A stretch of DNA of 64,000 nt. Source: a virus. The stretch is from IMG/VR virus record IMGVR_UViG_3300031758_000021, positions 1-64,000 of that record. One strand, given 5' to 3'. The notes below the pieces were generated by a model that saw only the letters and a program-made list of their open reading frames with translations, did not search any database and was not told the DNA's origin. Shown piece after piece: positions 9,182-17,012 of this stretch. The position numbers and the translations under genes are program-made. The stretch's first letter is position 1. Every line of letters starts with the position of its first letter.

Positions 9182-10768
9182 ATGTCAAATCTTAAGAAAA
9201 GAGTAGAAGCTCTTCTTGGCGCTACACAAATATCAGAAGTTCGTGAAGCATGTTCAGAAGCAATTAACAAGTTTAGCGGAAGCATTTCAGCAACTTCTCC
9301 GTATAGCCAAAGAAGTTTTATTGAAGAAACTATTGCTAATTCATTAATAGAAGCTATTGCATCTGTGGATGAACCGGTTGTGCAGGAGTTCATCAATGTT
9401 GAGAACCGTTTAACAGGAATGAATAACCTTGGGGTTCGTAATGCAATCACGGCAGTAATGGAAGACGATTTGTCTAAACACGTTTCTGTTCGTTACATTA
9501 TAGAAAACTTACGCCGTCTTCAGGAAGTTCCTGAATGGATTGCGGCTGATATGGCTGTTGAAGCACTATCACAATTTGAATGGTCTCCAGTTGTTAAGGA
9601 GCAATTAAACATTCTTAAAGAAAATACCTCTAAATACGCAGAAGATATTAAAATTTACAAAGCAGTTGCTGAAGCAAAAGCTACAAGTTCTGGATATCTT
9701 ATGGCTGGTTTAGAAAAACCAATCGATGCTTACCTTAATCAAAGAACTGCTACTAATAGAGCTAAACTGATGGAAGCTCTTAACAAGTTGTCTTTTGACC
9801 CAGGAATCAAACAATTATACAATATAGTTGCTGAATCTGCTAACGGTTTCCAAATTAAAGCAAACAGCAGCGATGCATACTTCAAAAATGTTTACTCTCC
9901 AGTATATGTTAATGAAGGTAAAGAATATTTTGCAGTATTTGGAAAAATCTTTGTTAAAGAAGGTGAATCTGTAAATGTTATTTCTGATACTGATAAAGGA
10001 TTACTTCCTGAAAACTTTGAATGGTTAGCAAACTATCTTATTCAATCAAATGTTGAAGTATCTGAAAGCGGAGTTAAAATATTTTCTCGTGATAAGAAAG
10101 TAGAAATTATTGAAGAAAACGGTGCACCATCTGTAAAAGTAAACGGTAAAGCAGTTACTAATTCTGATTTTGAAAAAATTTACTTAAACTCTGGAATCTT
10201 CAGAATTGAAGAAAGAGAAGTTTTAGCTTCTGTTTATAAAATTGTTGAAAACTGGGATTCTATCTTCGAACTTGATTTTGTAAAATCAATCTTCTCAAAC
10301 TCAAATCCTCACCGTCGTGTAGATATCTTCCGCACTGGTGACAAAATACATATGAACAAAATTAATACTTTAATGTCAGAGAATGTTTTCGTTGCTGACT
10401 GTAACGGAACACAATCTCGTAATGAAGTATTAGAGTTTATGAACTATGACTTAGGAAACACTTTCGCTGACTTACTTAACGTAGACGAAAAACAAATTAA
10501 AGAACTTGAGGCTAAGAAAGCAGAAATCCTTGAGGCAATTAACTATCTTGAAGAACGTAAAGCCAAGATTGATGCAATAGCAAATCCTGCTGTTCGTGAG
10601 TCTGAAGAAATGACAAACATTTATGAAGCAATTAACGATGAAATCTCTACACTTAAAGAATCATATGCTAATGTGCAACAAGAACTAAGAGATTTTACAA
10701 CAATCTCTGAAGGTGTTGGTGCAAATGTAAACGATGAAGTTGAACATTTAAAAAAAAAGCAAGAGTAA
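9182..10768 (+). CDS. Large unknown protein, probable virion or head-related
   Basis: Protein of 528 aa that I do not recognise. The first ~230 residues are mostly helical, residues ~240-340 are beta-rich, and residues ~430-520 form a strong coiled coil. It sits between the tail terminator and gp55/gp4, so a structural or assembly role is likely. It ends in an A-run: the frame reads TTA AAA AAA AAG and stops three codons later, while the -1 frame stays open for another 210 codons. The real product may therefore be a 741-residue fusion. Confidence 0.7.
   Translation: MSNLKKRVEALLGATQISEVREACSEAINKFSGSISATSPYSQRSFIEETIANSLIEAIASVDEPVVQEFINVENRLTGMNNLGVRNAITAVMEDDLSKHVSVRYIIENLRRLQEVPEWIAADMAVEALSQFEWSPVVKEQLNILKENTSKYAEDIKIYKAVAEAKATSSGYLMAGLEKPIDAYLNQRTATNRAKLMEALNKLSFDPGIKQLYNIVAESANGFQIKANSSDAYFKNVYSPVYVNEGKEYFAVFGKIFVKEGESVNVISDTDKGLLPENFEWLANYLIQSNVEVSESGVKIFSRDKKVEIIEENGAPSVKVNGKAVTNSDFEKIYLNSGIFRIEEREVLASVYKIVENWDSIFELDFVKSIFSNSNPHRRVDIFRTGDKIHMNKINTLMSENVFVADCNGTQSRNEVLEFMNYDLGNTFADLLNVDEKQIKELEAKKAEILEAINYLEERKAKIDAIANPAVRESEEMTNIYEAINDEISTLKESYANVQQELRDFTTISEGVGANVNDEVEHLKKKQE
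10750..10759 (+). other. Slippery A9-G run, candidate -1 frameshift site
   Basis: Nine A then G. In the upstream frame the heptamer at 10753-10759 reads A AAA AAG, the classic -1 slippery sequence used by dnaX. One slip back joins the 528-aa frame to the downstream frame. One missing A in the assembly would look identical. Confidence 0.5.
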
Positions 10769-11010
10769 CGGGTACTAACCAAGCTGATCGCACTCTTACT
10801 ATAGAATTTGAAGACGGATCTACAAAAATTGTAAATCCTACTGAAATAGAAGTAACTAAAAAGGCCTCTCAAGCTAAACCGGGAAATGACCTCGAGCTGA
10901 TTACTCAGCAAGACGGCGGATCGGTTGGAGTTCGAGAGGCCAAAGAGTATGTAAAGGGCAAAATTCGTCAAGACGCTGTTAACTCAGGATTAGCTCCTGA
11001 CACAGAGATT
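10760..11010 (+). other. Open frame without start codon, linking two genes
   Basis: No ATG-initiated gene covers this stretch, but the frame of the downstream CDS is open through it from 10744 to 11010 with normal-looking coding content (segments such as TIEFEDGSTKIVNPTE). It has no plausible start codon of its own, so it is most simply the middle part of a protein made by -1 frameshifting at 10753-10759, or a single gene broken by a homopolymer error. Confidence 0.6.
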
Positions 11011-11394
11011 ATGATTAAGGCTCTTGACTTTACAAGTAAAGGTGATGATGAAGAAGTTGAAGTAATACATGGTGACACTCGTCTTAAAATCAAGAAGAAC
11101 TTGGTAGAACCTACAGAACTTTTTGAAACTGGTGTATATAATTCTGAAATGGATGTAAACTCAAACCCTAAAACCGGAGAAAATACTCCTGATAAGGTTG
11201 GAGCTGTTATCGATAGATTAACCGAACGTATAAATGAAATCGTTTCATCACTTGAAGAATTACAATTATTTGTGAAAGATAATTCATCTCTTTCACATGA
11301 ATCACTTGATAAATGTATTGCTGAATTATCCTCTTACGTAAAAGCACTCGAAGACGAAACCAATGACGGTGCATCTGTTATAATCAACAAATAA
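11011..11394 (+). CDS. C-terminal part of frameshifted protein, or separate small protein
   Basis: From the first ATG this encodes 127 aa, acidic, with a helical segment near the end (IDRLTERINEIVSSLEELQ) suited to coiled-coil formation. The frame is open upstream to 10744, so the ATG may be internal and the true product an extension of the 528-aa protein. I do not recognise the family. It ends 3 nt before the late sigma gene. Confidence 0.6.
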   Translation: MIKALDFTSKGDDEEVEVIHGDTRLKIKKNLVEPTELFETGVYNSEMDVNSNPKTGENTPDKVGAVIDRLTERINEIVSSLEELQLFVKDNSSLSHESLDKCIAELSSYVKALEDETNDGASVIINK

Positions 11395-11397
11395 TAA

Positions 11398-11742
11398 ATG
11401 GCAAATTACGTAGAACCCGAAGAACTTAAAAAAGAAGTTCTGTTATCATTAGAAAAAGGAGAATTAACTCCAAGAGCTATCGAAATATTCCAAAGGATGG
11501 CAAAAGAAATGTCGAAAAAATTTCGATATAAAGATGAAGAAGACAGAAAAGATTGTATTGCTTTTGCAATGATGGATGTAATCCGTTACTGGAAAAGTTA
11601 TAATCCAGAGAAATCGAAATATCCTTTTGCTTATTACACGCAAATGTTAAAGAACGGTTTCGCAAAAGGTTGGAGAAAGATTCACCCATTAAGTTCGCTT
11701 GACCAAGTTTCTATCAACAACGAAAATTTCTATGGCATCTGA
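11398..11742 (+). CDS. 55: gp55-like late-transcription sigma factor
   Basis: Small sigma factor that directs host RNA polymerase to late promoters in T4. The segment from residue ~35 to ~95 parallels T4 gp55: an M-S-K-K-F-R-Y core (T4 L-S-K-R-F-N-F), a D-C-I-A-x-A helix, then N-P-E-K-S-K-Y-P-F-A-Y-Y-T-Q (T4 D-E-T-K-Y-K-N-P-H-A-Y-I-T-Q), which is the region 2 promoter-recognition core. At 114 aa it is shorter than T4 gp55 (185 aa) and lacks much of the C-terminal part that carries the clamp-binding tail in T4. It likely reads the GATATATA motifs. Overlaps gp4 by 11 nt. Confidence 0.75.
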   Translation: MANYVEPEELKKEVLLSLEKGELTPRAIEIFQRMAKEMSKKFRYKDEEDRKDCIAFAMMDVIRYWKSYNPEKSKYPFAYYTQMLKNGFAKGWRKIHPLSSLDQVSINNENFYGI

Positions 11743-12226
11743 TATAAAATCAAACAAGCCTACGGCCAAAAGCAAATTCCGCCAAGGCTATTACACTCTT
11801 AATAACCCAGACAAGTATATAGGTGATCCCACAAAGATCATCTATCGCTCGTCCTGGGAATATAAGTTTTGTAGGTATTGTGATGATTCAACAAATGTCT
11901 TGAAGTGGTCATCAGAGCCATTTCCTATCAAGTACATAAGTCCTATAGATGGAAAGGAACATGACTATTACATTGACTTTTACATGAGAGGTATTAAAGA
12001 CGGTCAAGAAATCGATTATCTAGTAGAAGTTAAACCTGAAGAATCTTTAAAGAAACCAGTGTTTGAAGGAATCCAAACAATGCAAAAGTTAAAGAACTTT
12101 AACTATGCAGCTAAAACATTTATCATTAATACTGCAAAATTTTCAGCTGCTAAAGCACATGCTGAATCTATAGGTTATAAATTTATTATTGTAACAGAAG
12201 ATTTCCTATTTAAAGTAACGCGATGA
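11732..12226 (+). CDS. 4: gp4-like head completion protein
   Basis: T4 gp4 (also called gp50) is needed to complete DNA-filled heads before tails attach. Matching features: K-Y-I-G-D-P-T-K-I-I-Y-R-S-S-W-E near the N-terminus (T4 K-Y-R-G-D-P-K-K-I-T-Y-R-S-N-W-E), then D-F-Y-M and V-E-V-K-P, which resemble the D...E-x-K of a nuclease-like fold, and a closing I-V-T-E-D. The start at 11732 gives 164 aa, close to 150 in T4; the earlier codon at 11699 lies inside gp55 in another frame. The end overlaps the next gene by 4 nt (ATGA). Confidence 0.88.
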   Translation: MASDIKSNKPTAKSKFRQGYYTLNNPDKYIGDPTKIIYRSSWEYKFCRYCDDSTNVLKWSSEPFPIKYISPIDGKEHDYYIDFYMRGIKDGQEIDYLVEVKPEESLKKPVFEGIQTMQKLKNFNYAAKTFIINTAKFSAAKAHAESIGYKFIIVTEDFLFKVTR

Positions 12227-12960
12227 CAGATTTTTTTGATAGGTATGACAGGAATCCAAATAAAGCAGAATTAAGAAAAACTACTTACGAATACTTTAAT
12301 GACAAGTATATCGAGAATCCGTTTCAAAATTATTGGATTATTGAGCAAACAGAACGTTTTAAAGCAAAAGGATTAAAATTCTTTATGCCTGGGCGAGTTT
12401 ACACTTACCAGTATATGCCTGAAGGTGCTGACGTGTTGGATTTTTACGATAAACGTCCAATGGTTTATATCATAGGTGAATATGTTTCAAAATCTACAGG
12501 TAAACGCATAGTTCAAGGAGTGAACCTTAATTTCCTTCCAGAGAGTGTTAAAGCTAAGTTTATAGATACCGCTTTCCGAATCTTTGGAGACGCATACAAG
12601 AAGGCAGATGAAATGAGTGATGAGGATAGATTAGTATCTATGATGCAAATAAATAACTTAGTCACAAATTGGTATTTTATGTCACTTAATTTTGACAAGA
12701 ATGCAAAAATAGGTTTATCTTTTGCCGTTAGAAATTACGAAATTAAAAGAATAATGAATCCTGTTTTAATTGAGGTGGAAGATTTTGAAATGATTCCTTA
12801 CTTTGTACCTAAAGAAATGATGGGATTACCAATAGGTGGAATTTATGCGCTATACCTAAAAAACAGAATTGAACTTTTACAAAATAGTGAAAGACGAAAT
12901 AAAGATGCAAACCGCGCTTTACAAGCTCAGAAGAAATTCAAAAAGCCCGGTGGAAGTTAA
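12223..12960 (+). CDS. Conserved T4-like phage protein of unknown function
   Basis: Protein of 245 aa. A beta-rich core (P-G-R-V-Y-T-Y-Q-Y around residue 58, R-P-M-V-Y-I-I-G around 80, G-V-N-L-N-F-L-P around 100) resembles a family I associate with T4-like virion or DNA-end proteins, but I cannot name it securely. The C-terminus is basic and helical (about residues 205-240). It lies between head completion gp4 and portal gp20, so a head or neck role is likely; T4 gp2, the DNA-end protector, is one positional candidate. Confidence 0.6.
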   Translation: MTDFFDRYDRNPNKAELRKTTYEYFNDKYIENPFQNYWIIEQTERFKAKGLKFFMPGRVYTYQYMPEGADVLDFYDKRPMVYIIGEYVSKSTGKRIVQGVNLNFLPESVKAKFIDTAFRIFGDAYKKADEMSDEDRLVSMMQINNLVTNWYFMSLNFDKNAKIGLSFAVRNYEIKRIMNPVLIEVEDFEMIPYFVPKEMMGLPIGGIYALYLKNRIELLQNSERRNKDANRALQAQKKFKKPGGS

Positions 12961-12961
12961 A

Positions 12962-12973
12962 GAATATATAAAC
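12962..12973 (+). promoter_or_regulatory. Candidate late promoter motif before portal
   Basis: GAATATATAAAC 17 nt before the portal ATG, in the 30-nt gap after the preceding stop codon. Confidence 0.5.
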
Positions 12974-12990
12974 TAAACAACTAAACATAT

Positions 12991-14610
12991 ATGGCAGGTT
13001 TTATCGATAGAACAGGAGTCAATCCAATTTTCGGACAGTTATCTAAGAGTCTGAAAAACCTTGCAAACCTTGGAATGAGGTATGAAGACATGGTTATCCG
13101 ACAGTCTAGAGCAGTCGGTGTAACTGAAGCAGAATTTGGAAATCAAGGTTATCTTCCTGAAGAATTCTTATACTCACTTGCATTATCCGATGTAGGTTCA
13201 AAAAAGTTTATTGCTTTCTTTGACAAAGATTACAAATCTCGTAGAGAATATCTTCGTAAATTTGCAATGAACGGTGAGATTGAGTTTATTCTTGATACAT
13301 TATCTGATGAAGCAATCGTTTATGATGAAGGTAATTATTTTGTAAAACCTGATGTTTCAAAAGTTAAAGAAATTCTTTCACCAGATACAGTTGATGAAAT
13401 CTGCGGTGAAATTAATACAGAGTTTAAAAAGATTTACTCTCACTTCCATTTTAATGAAGGGCATGATGGTTGGGGTTACTTTAGACAATTTTTAATTGAC
13501 GGTTTCCTTGCCTTTGAGATTATCTTTGACCCAGACGGTAAAAACATTGTAGGTTTTAAAGAATTAGACCCTACATCATTACGTCCTGGTGTTGAAAAAT
13601 CCGGAGACGGGAACTATAAAAAGATTTGGGTTCAGTACGAAGATATTCCTTCAATGAAAAGGGTTCTTCTTGACTCACAGATTATTTACATATCGTATGC
13701 TAAAGGTAACTTTACTTCTCGTGTATCTTATGTAGAAAGATTGGTACGTTCTTTTAACCTTTTACGTATCATGGAGAACTCTAGAATTATTTGGAACATT
13801 ATGAACTCATCGTTCCGTATGAAGATGGTAGTTCCTATTGGCACAAAATCTCCGCAAAAAGCAAAAGAATCTCTAGCAGAGATGATGTCAATCTACAAAG
13901 AAGATATTTCTCTTAACTATGAATCTGGAGAACTTGCAGTAAACGGACAACCGTCAATGCAGTTTTACAAAAACTACTTGTTCCCATCTAAAAATGGTGA
14001 GCAACCTGATATCTCAGTTATTGGTGGTGAAGGTTATGATCTTAGTAATAACGATATCGTTAAATATTTTAAGATTAAACTTCAAGAAGATTCTAAAATA
14101 CCATTCTCACGTTTTGACCAAGGTGAAGGTGGAGGAACAGTTAATTTCTCTGCAGACAGTACTAACCGTGATGAAATCCGTTTTGCAAAATTCATTAATC
14201 GTTTACGTTCAATCTTTCAAGAAGTTTTACTTAAACCTTTGTTTATTCAAATGGGTCTTCTTTACCCAGAACTTGCTGAAGACGAATTATTCAAATCTAC
14301 CCTTGCTTTAAAATTTAACGCGGACAATGTCTTTGAGGAAATGAAAACAATGGAGATCATGTCCAAACGTATTGAATTTGTAACTTCAATGATGGGTATC
14401 ATGGTTAAACGTAAAGATGCTTCGGGAATGGATGTTGATGTACCTTACTTCAATGCACAATTTGTTGTTGAGAAATATCTTAAATTGGATCCTTCTGATA
14501 TTGCTGAAAATAACCGTCTTAACAAGAAACAAGAAATTGAGGATCTTGAATATATGAAGAAACAACAAGAAATTCAAGCAGGCCAAGATGGCGGAGCTGG
14601 CGGATTCTAA
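12991..14610 (+). CDS. 20: gp20 portal protein
   Basis: Forms the ring through which DNA enters the head and to which the neck attaches. 539 aa against 524 in T4. Recognisable pieces are L-D-P-T-S-L-R-P-G (about residue 195), the stretch S-Y-V-E-R-L-V-R-S-F-N-L-L-R (about 245), R-M-K-M-V-V-P-I-G (about 275, T4-type portal clip region) and F-S-A-D-S-T-N-R-D-E-I-R-F-A-K-F (about 390, matching the T4 D-E-x-x-F-x-K-F stem helix). The C-terminus is a charged helix ending in a Gly-rich tail. A GATATATA motif precedes it and a terminator hairpin follows. Confidence 0.92.
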   Translation: MAGFIDRTGVNPIFGQLSKSLKNLANLGMRYEDMVIRQSRAVGVTEAEFGNQGYLPEEFLYSLALSDVGSKKFIAFFDKDYKSRREYLRKFAMNGEIEFILDTLSDEAIVYDEGNYFVKPDVSKVKEILSPDTVDEICGEINTEFKKIYSHFHFNEGHDGWGYFRQFLIDGFLAFEIIFDPDGKNIVGFKELDPTSLRPGVEKSGDGNYKKIWVQYEDIPSMKRVLLDSQIIYISYAKGNFTSRVSYVERLVRSFNLLRIMENSRIIWNIMNSSFRMKMVVPIGTKSPQKAKESLAEMMSIYKEDISLNYESGELAVNGQPSMQFYKNYLFPSKNGEQPDISVIGGEGYDLSNNDIVKYFKIKLQEDSKIPFSRFDQGEGGGTVNFSADSTNRDEIRFAKFINRLRSIFQEVLLKPLFIQMGLLYPELAEDELFKSTLALKFNADNVFEEMKTMEIMSKRIEFVTSMMGIMVKRKDASGMDVDVPYFNAQFVVEKYLKLDPSDIAENNRLNKKQEIEDLEYMKKQQEIQAGQDGGAGGF

Positions 14611-14616
14611 CACATA

Positions 14617-14632
14617 AATTTGTTAAAAACAT
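14617..14632. promoter_or_regulatory. Degenerate copy of the early-promoter palindrome
   Basis: AATTTGTTAAAAACAT matches AAGTTGTTAATAACTT at 13 of 16 positions and lies at the same distance, within 1 nt, from the downstream TATATTTG as the palindrome does in the other composite elements. Confidence 0.4.
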
Positions 14633-14635
14633 TTG

Positions 14636-14666
14636 GTTCTGTAGTAGCAATACTACGGAACTTTTT
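14636..14666 (+). terminator. Rho-independent terminator after portal gene
   Basis: Stem GTTCtGTAGTA (14636-14646) and TACTACgGAAC (14651-14661), 11 pairs including one T-G, closed by a GCAA tetraloop and followed by TTTTT. It ends the head block. Confidence 0.8.
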
Positions 14667-14669
14667 GTT

Positions 14670-14677
14670 TATATTTG
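14670..14677 (+). promoter_or_regulatory. TATATTTG -7 element, early-type promoter
   Basis: Exact match to the Bacteroidota TAnnTTTG consensus, 24 nt before the exonuclease ATG. The -33 position falls inside the terminator stem and is not a clear TTTG, so the promoter is probable but weak. Confidence 0.4.
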
Positions 14678-14701
14678 CATATAATTTAAAACTACACATA
14701 T

Positions 14702-15382
14702 ATGAAATATTTAAGTATAGATATCGAGACGACCGGTATTGACCCTGAAAATGACCAAGTCTTATCAGTAGGTATTATCTTAGAAGATACATCAAAGAAA
14801 CTGCCATTTGATGAAATTCCAAAATTACACATAGCAATCTTAAGAGATAGAATCTCTGGATCTCCGTACGCAATTAATATGAACGCTGATTTAATTGAAA
14901 CGATTAACAGCTATCAGACTGCTGTAGACCAAGATGAGAAAAATGATATGGTTCATTTCACTGGCATGCAATTTATGAAGGAGGAGGAAGTTGCTGAAGC
15001 AATTTATCAATTCTTATACATAAATGGTATCAGCAGTGAAAAAACAACAGAGATTAACATAGGTCAACAAGTTAAATGGATTGAAGGACATTTGGTTCCT
15101 GTAGTTAACTTAAGAACTAAACCCGTCATTGTAACAGTGGCTGGTAAAAACTTCGGAACATTTGATAAGCTATTCCTTGAAAGACTTCCTAATTGGAAAA
15201 AACTTATTCGTATCCAACAACGAGTAATAGATCCTGCGGTTCTTTTTGTTGATTGGGCTAAAGACAATTCTTTGCCTAACTTATCGGAATGTAAAAGCAG
15301 AGCAGGATTACCAGAAATAGTTACACACAATGCAGTTGAAGATGCTTGGGATGTAATTGAATTATTAAGAAAACAATATTAA
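14702..15382 (+). CDS. DEDDh-type 3'-5' exonuclease
   Basis: DnaQ-fold exonuclease. Motif I is S-I-D-I-E-T-T-G (Asp 7 and Glu 9), motif II is G-K-N-F-G-T-F-D near residues 150-157, and motif III is H-N-A-V-E-D-A-W-D near residues 211-219 with the His and Asp of the DEDDh class. 226 aa, with an insertion of about 60 residues between motifs I and II. Possible roles are proofreading, RNA turnover or DNA processing. Proofreading deserves attention because the polymerase piece in this window lacks an exonuclease domain, though that domain may be on the missing half. Next gene is the clamp loader. Confidence 0.85.
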   Translation: MKYLSIDIETTGIDPENDQVLSVGIILEDTSKKLPFDEIPKLHIAILRDRISGSPYAINMNADLIETINSYQTAVDQDEKNDMVHFTGMQFMKEEEVAEAIYQFLYINGISSEKTTEINIGQQVKWIEGHLVPVVNLRTKPVIVTVAGKNFGTFDKLFLERLPNWKKLIRIQQRVIDPAVLFVDWAKDNSLPNLSECKSRAGLPEIVTHNAVEDAWDVIELLRKQY

Positions 15383-15410
15383 GAAATTAAAAACTAAGGT
15401 ATACCATTAA

Positions 15411-15420
15411 GTATATAAAT
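15411..15420 (+). promoter_or_regulatory. GATATATA-like motif (weak)
   Basis: GTATATAAAT just before the clamp loader ATG at 15424, too close to give a normal leader. Confidence 0.2.
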
Positions 15421-15423
15421 TAC

Positions 15424-16371
15424 ATGAGCAAACTATTTACAGAAAAATATCGTCCACAGAATTTGGACCAAATGATTCTACCAAAAAGAATCAGACAATC
15501 ATTAGGTAACGGCGAATTACATCAGAACTACTTGTTCTATGGTTCAGCCGGTTTAGGTAAAACCTCTTTAGCAAAAGTGTTAGCAAAAAACTATCCAACA
15601 CTTTACATTAACGTATCTGACGAAAGTTCAGTTGATGTAATCCGTGATAAGATATCTACATGGTGTTCTACCATTAGTCTTCTTGATGGCGCTGAAAAAT
15701 TTAAAGTGGTTATTCTTGACGAGATGGACGGAGCAAGTGATCAATTTTACAAAGCTCTTAGAGCAACGATTGAGAAATTTGCTAATAACGCAAGATTCAT
15801 CGGAACTTGTAACTACATTAATAAAGTACCAGACCCAGTTCAATCTAGGTTTACTTGTATTCCTTTTGACTTTTTAAGTAAAGAAGAAGAAAAAGAAGTA
15901 ATGGTTGAGTTTATTAAAAGATCATACCAAATCTTTACAGCTTGTGGAATTACTATTAGTAAAGAAGCAGTAATTGAATTTGTGAAAAGGAATTTTCCTG
16001 ACATGCGTTCTATTGTAAATAAAATTCAAACTTTCCATGTTCAAGGTGTAAAAGAAATCCAGCCTGAAGATGTTCGTAAATTAAACTATTCATATCGTGA
16101 TGTATTTGATCTTGTGCTTGGTGCTCCAAATTCTCAAGAGAATTACAAATTCTTAATGACAAATTATAGTAGTAAAGTTGATGATGTTCTTCATGCATTA
16201 GGTCAAGAGCTTCCAGATTACATAAGAGATAATCATCCTACCAAATTTGCAAAGGTACCGCAAATCTTAATTAAGATTGCTCACTATCAAGCACAACGAG
16301 TACACGTGATTGATCCTTGCATTACAATGCTTGCAGCAGTATTTGAAACTCAAATCATTTTAAATTCTTAA
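15424..16371 (+). CDS. 44: gp44-like clamp loader AAA+ ATPase
   Basis: Large subunit of the sliding-clamp loader. Begins with the family signature E-K-Y-R-P (residues 6-10); Walker A G-S-A-G-L-G-K-T (about residues 40-47), Walker B V-I-L-D-E-M-D (about 95-101), sensor 1 G-T-C-N-Y (about 125) and the S-R-F arginine-finger motif (about 139-141). 315 aa against 319 in T4 gp44. T4 pairs it with gp62; the gene immediately downstream is instead a KTSC-domain protein, and a gp62 candidate may be the gene at 22366. Confidence 0.93.
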   Translation: MSKLFTEKYRPQNLDQMILPKRIRQSLGNGELHQNYLFYGSAGLGKTSLAKVLAKNYPTLYINVSDESSVDVIRDKISTWCSTISLLDGAEKFKVVILDEMDGASDQFYKALRATIEKFANNARFIGTCNYINKVPDPVQSRFTCIPFDFLSKEEEKEVMVEFIKRSYQIFTACGITISKEAVIEFVKRNFPDMRSIVNKIQTFHVQGVKEIQPEDVRKLNYSYRDVFDLVLGAPNSQENYKFLMTNYSSKVDDVLHALGQELPDYIRDNHPTKFAKVPQILIKIAHYQAQRVHVIDPCITMLAAVFETQIILNS

Positions 16372-16373
16372 TT

Positions 16374-16703
16374 ATGAAAAGCGAATTACCAATTAGCTCT
16401 GATGAACATGTTTCATTAGACCAAATCATGAGAGACTATGCTCGTGAATACGTTCCTGAAACTAAACAGTGGACATCATCTTTATTAAAAGAAACTACAT
16501 ATGATGCTTTAAAATATGAGTTTACAGTTACGTTTAATAATGACAAGAAATACAAATACTGCAAGTTCATGCCTGAAACATATAGAGAATTTTGCGCCGC
16601 GGAATCTCAAGGTAAATTCTTTTTAGCCGAAGTTCGTGCTAAATATAAAGATGGTGAAGACGTAATCAAAATTGAAGATAATGAACACGGCAAAAGACCT
16701 TAA
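16374..16703 (+). CDS. KTSC-domain-like small protein
   Basis: Protein of 109 aa. Residues ~45-95 match the KTSC domain pattern (named for its similarity to a lysyl-tRNA synthetase C-terminal segment): a strand L-K-Y-E-F-T-V-T-F, then K-Y-K-Y, an F-x-P-E-T-Y helix start, and a G-K-F-F-L-A-E-V-R closing pair. Function of the domain is not established; it often binds nucleic acids by prediction. It starts 3 nt after gp44 and overlaps the next gene by 23 nt, so all three share a message. Confidence 0.65.
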   Translation: MKSELPISSDEHVSLDQIMRDYAREYVPETKQWTSSLLKETTYDALKYEFTVTFNNDKKYKYCKFMPETYREFCAAESQGKFFLAEVRAKYKDGEDVIKIEDNEHGKRP

Positions 16704-16932
16704 GAAATTTATTGCTGAAAAATATCCAGCATTAAGTCCAAAGAAATTTGACATTGCAAAAATTGGACCGAGAATGTATATCTATTTTATAGACAGAGAA
16801 GGTGATTTACAAAGAGAACGAGTTTGGCAAGGACCGCTTCCAATGGTTAATGAATTAGCAATCTTACGTAAACAGCTTGACTCAAGAGTTGAAGAGCTAA
16901 TGCAAAAATGGAATTATGTAATAGCTGAATAA
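16681..16932 (+). CDS. Hypothetical small protein
   Basis: 83 aa from the ATG at 16681 (MNTAKDLKKF); an upstream TTG at 16672 is less likely. The sequence is basic and predicted alpha/beta, ending in a helix (ILRKQLDSRVEELMQKW). Not recognised. It closes the clamp-loader message before the first composite early promoter. Confidence 0.65.
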   Translation: MNTAKDLKKFIAEKYPALSPKKFDIAKIGPRMYIYFIDREGDLQRERVWQGPLPMVNELAILRKQLDSRVEELMQKWNYVIAE

Positions 16933-16933
16933 T

Positions 16934-16948
16934 AGTTGTTAATAACTT
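16934..16948. promoter_or_regulatory. Palindromic element of composite early promoter
   Basis: AGTTGTTAATAACTT, an imperfect palindrome ending 12 nt before the TTTG box. The same sequence sits at the same distance in several other promoters of the window. Confidence 0.6.
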
Positions 16949-16960
16949 ATTAGATTAAAG

Positions 16961-16992
16961 TTTGCCATTGTGAAAACAATTGGTTAATTTTA
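16961..16992 (+). promoter_or_regulatory. Bacteroidota-type promoter of the NAD+ island
   Basis: TTTG at 16961-16964, 20 nt, then TAATTTTA at 16985-16992, close to the TTTG / TAnnTTTG consensus. Predicted start lies about 14 nt before the ATG at 17013. Confidence 0.75.
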
Positions 16993-17012
16993 ACTATCTA
17001 AATAAAAATAAT

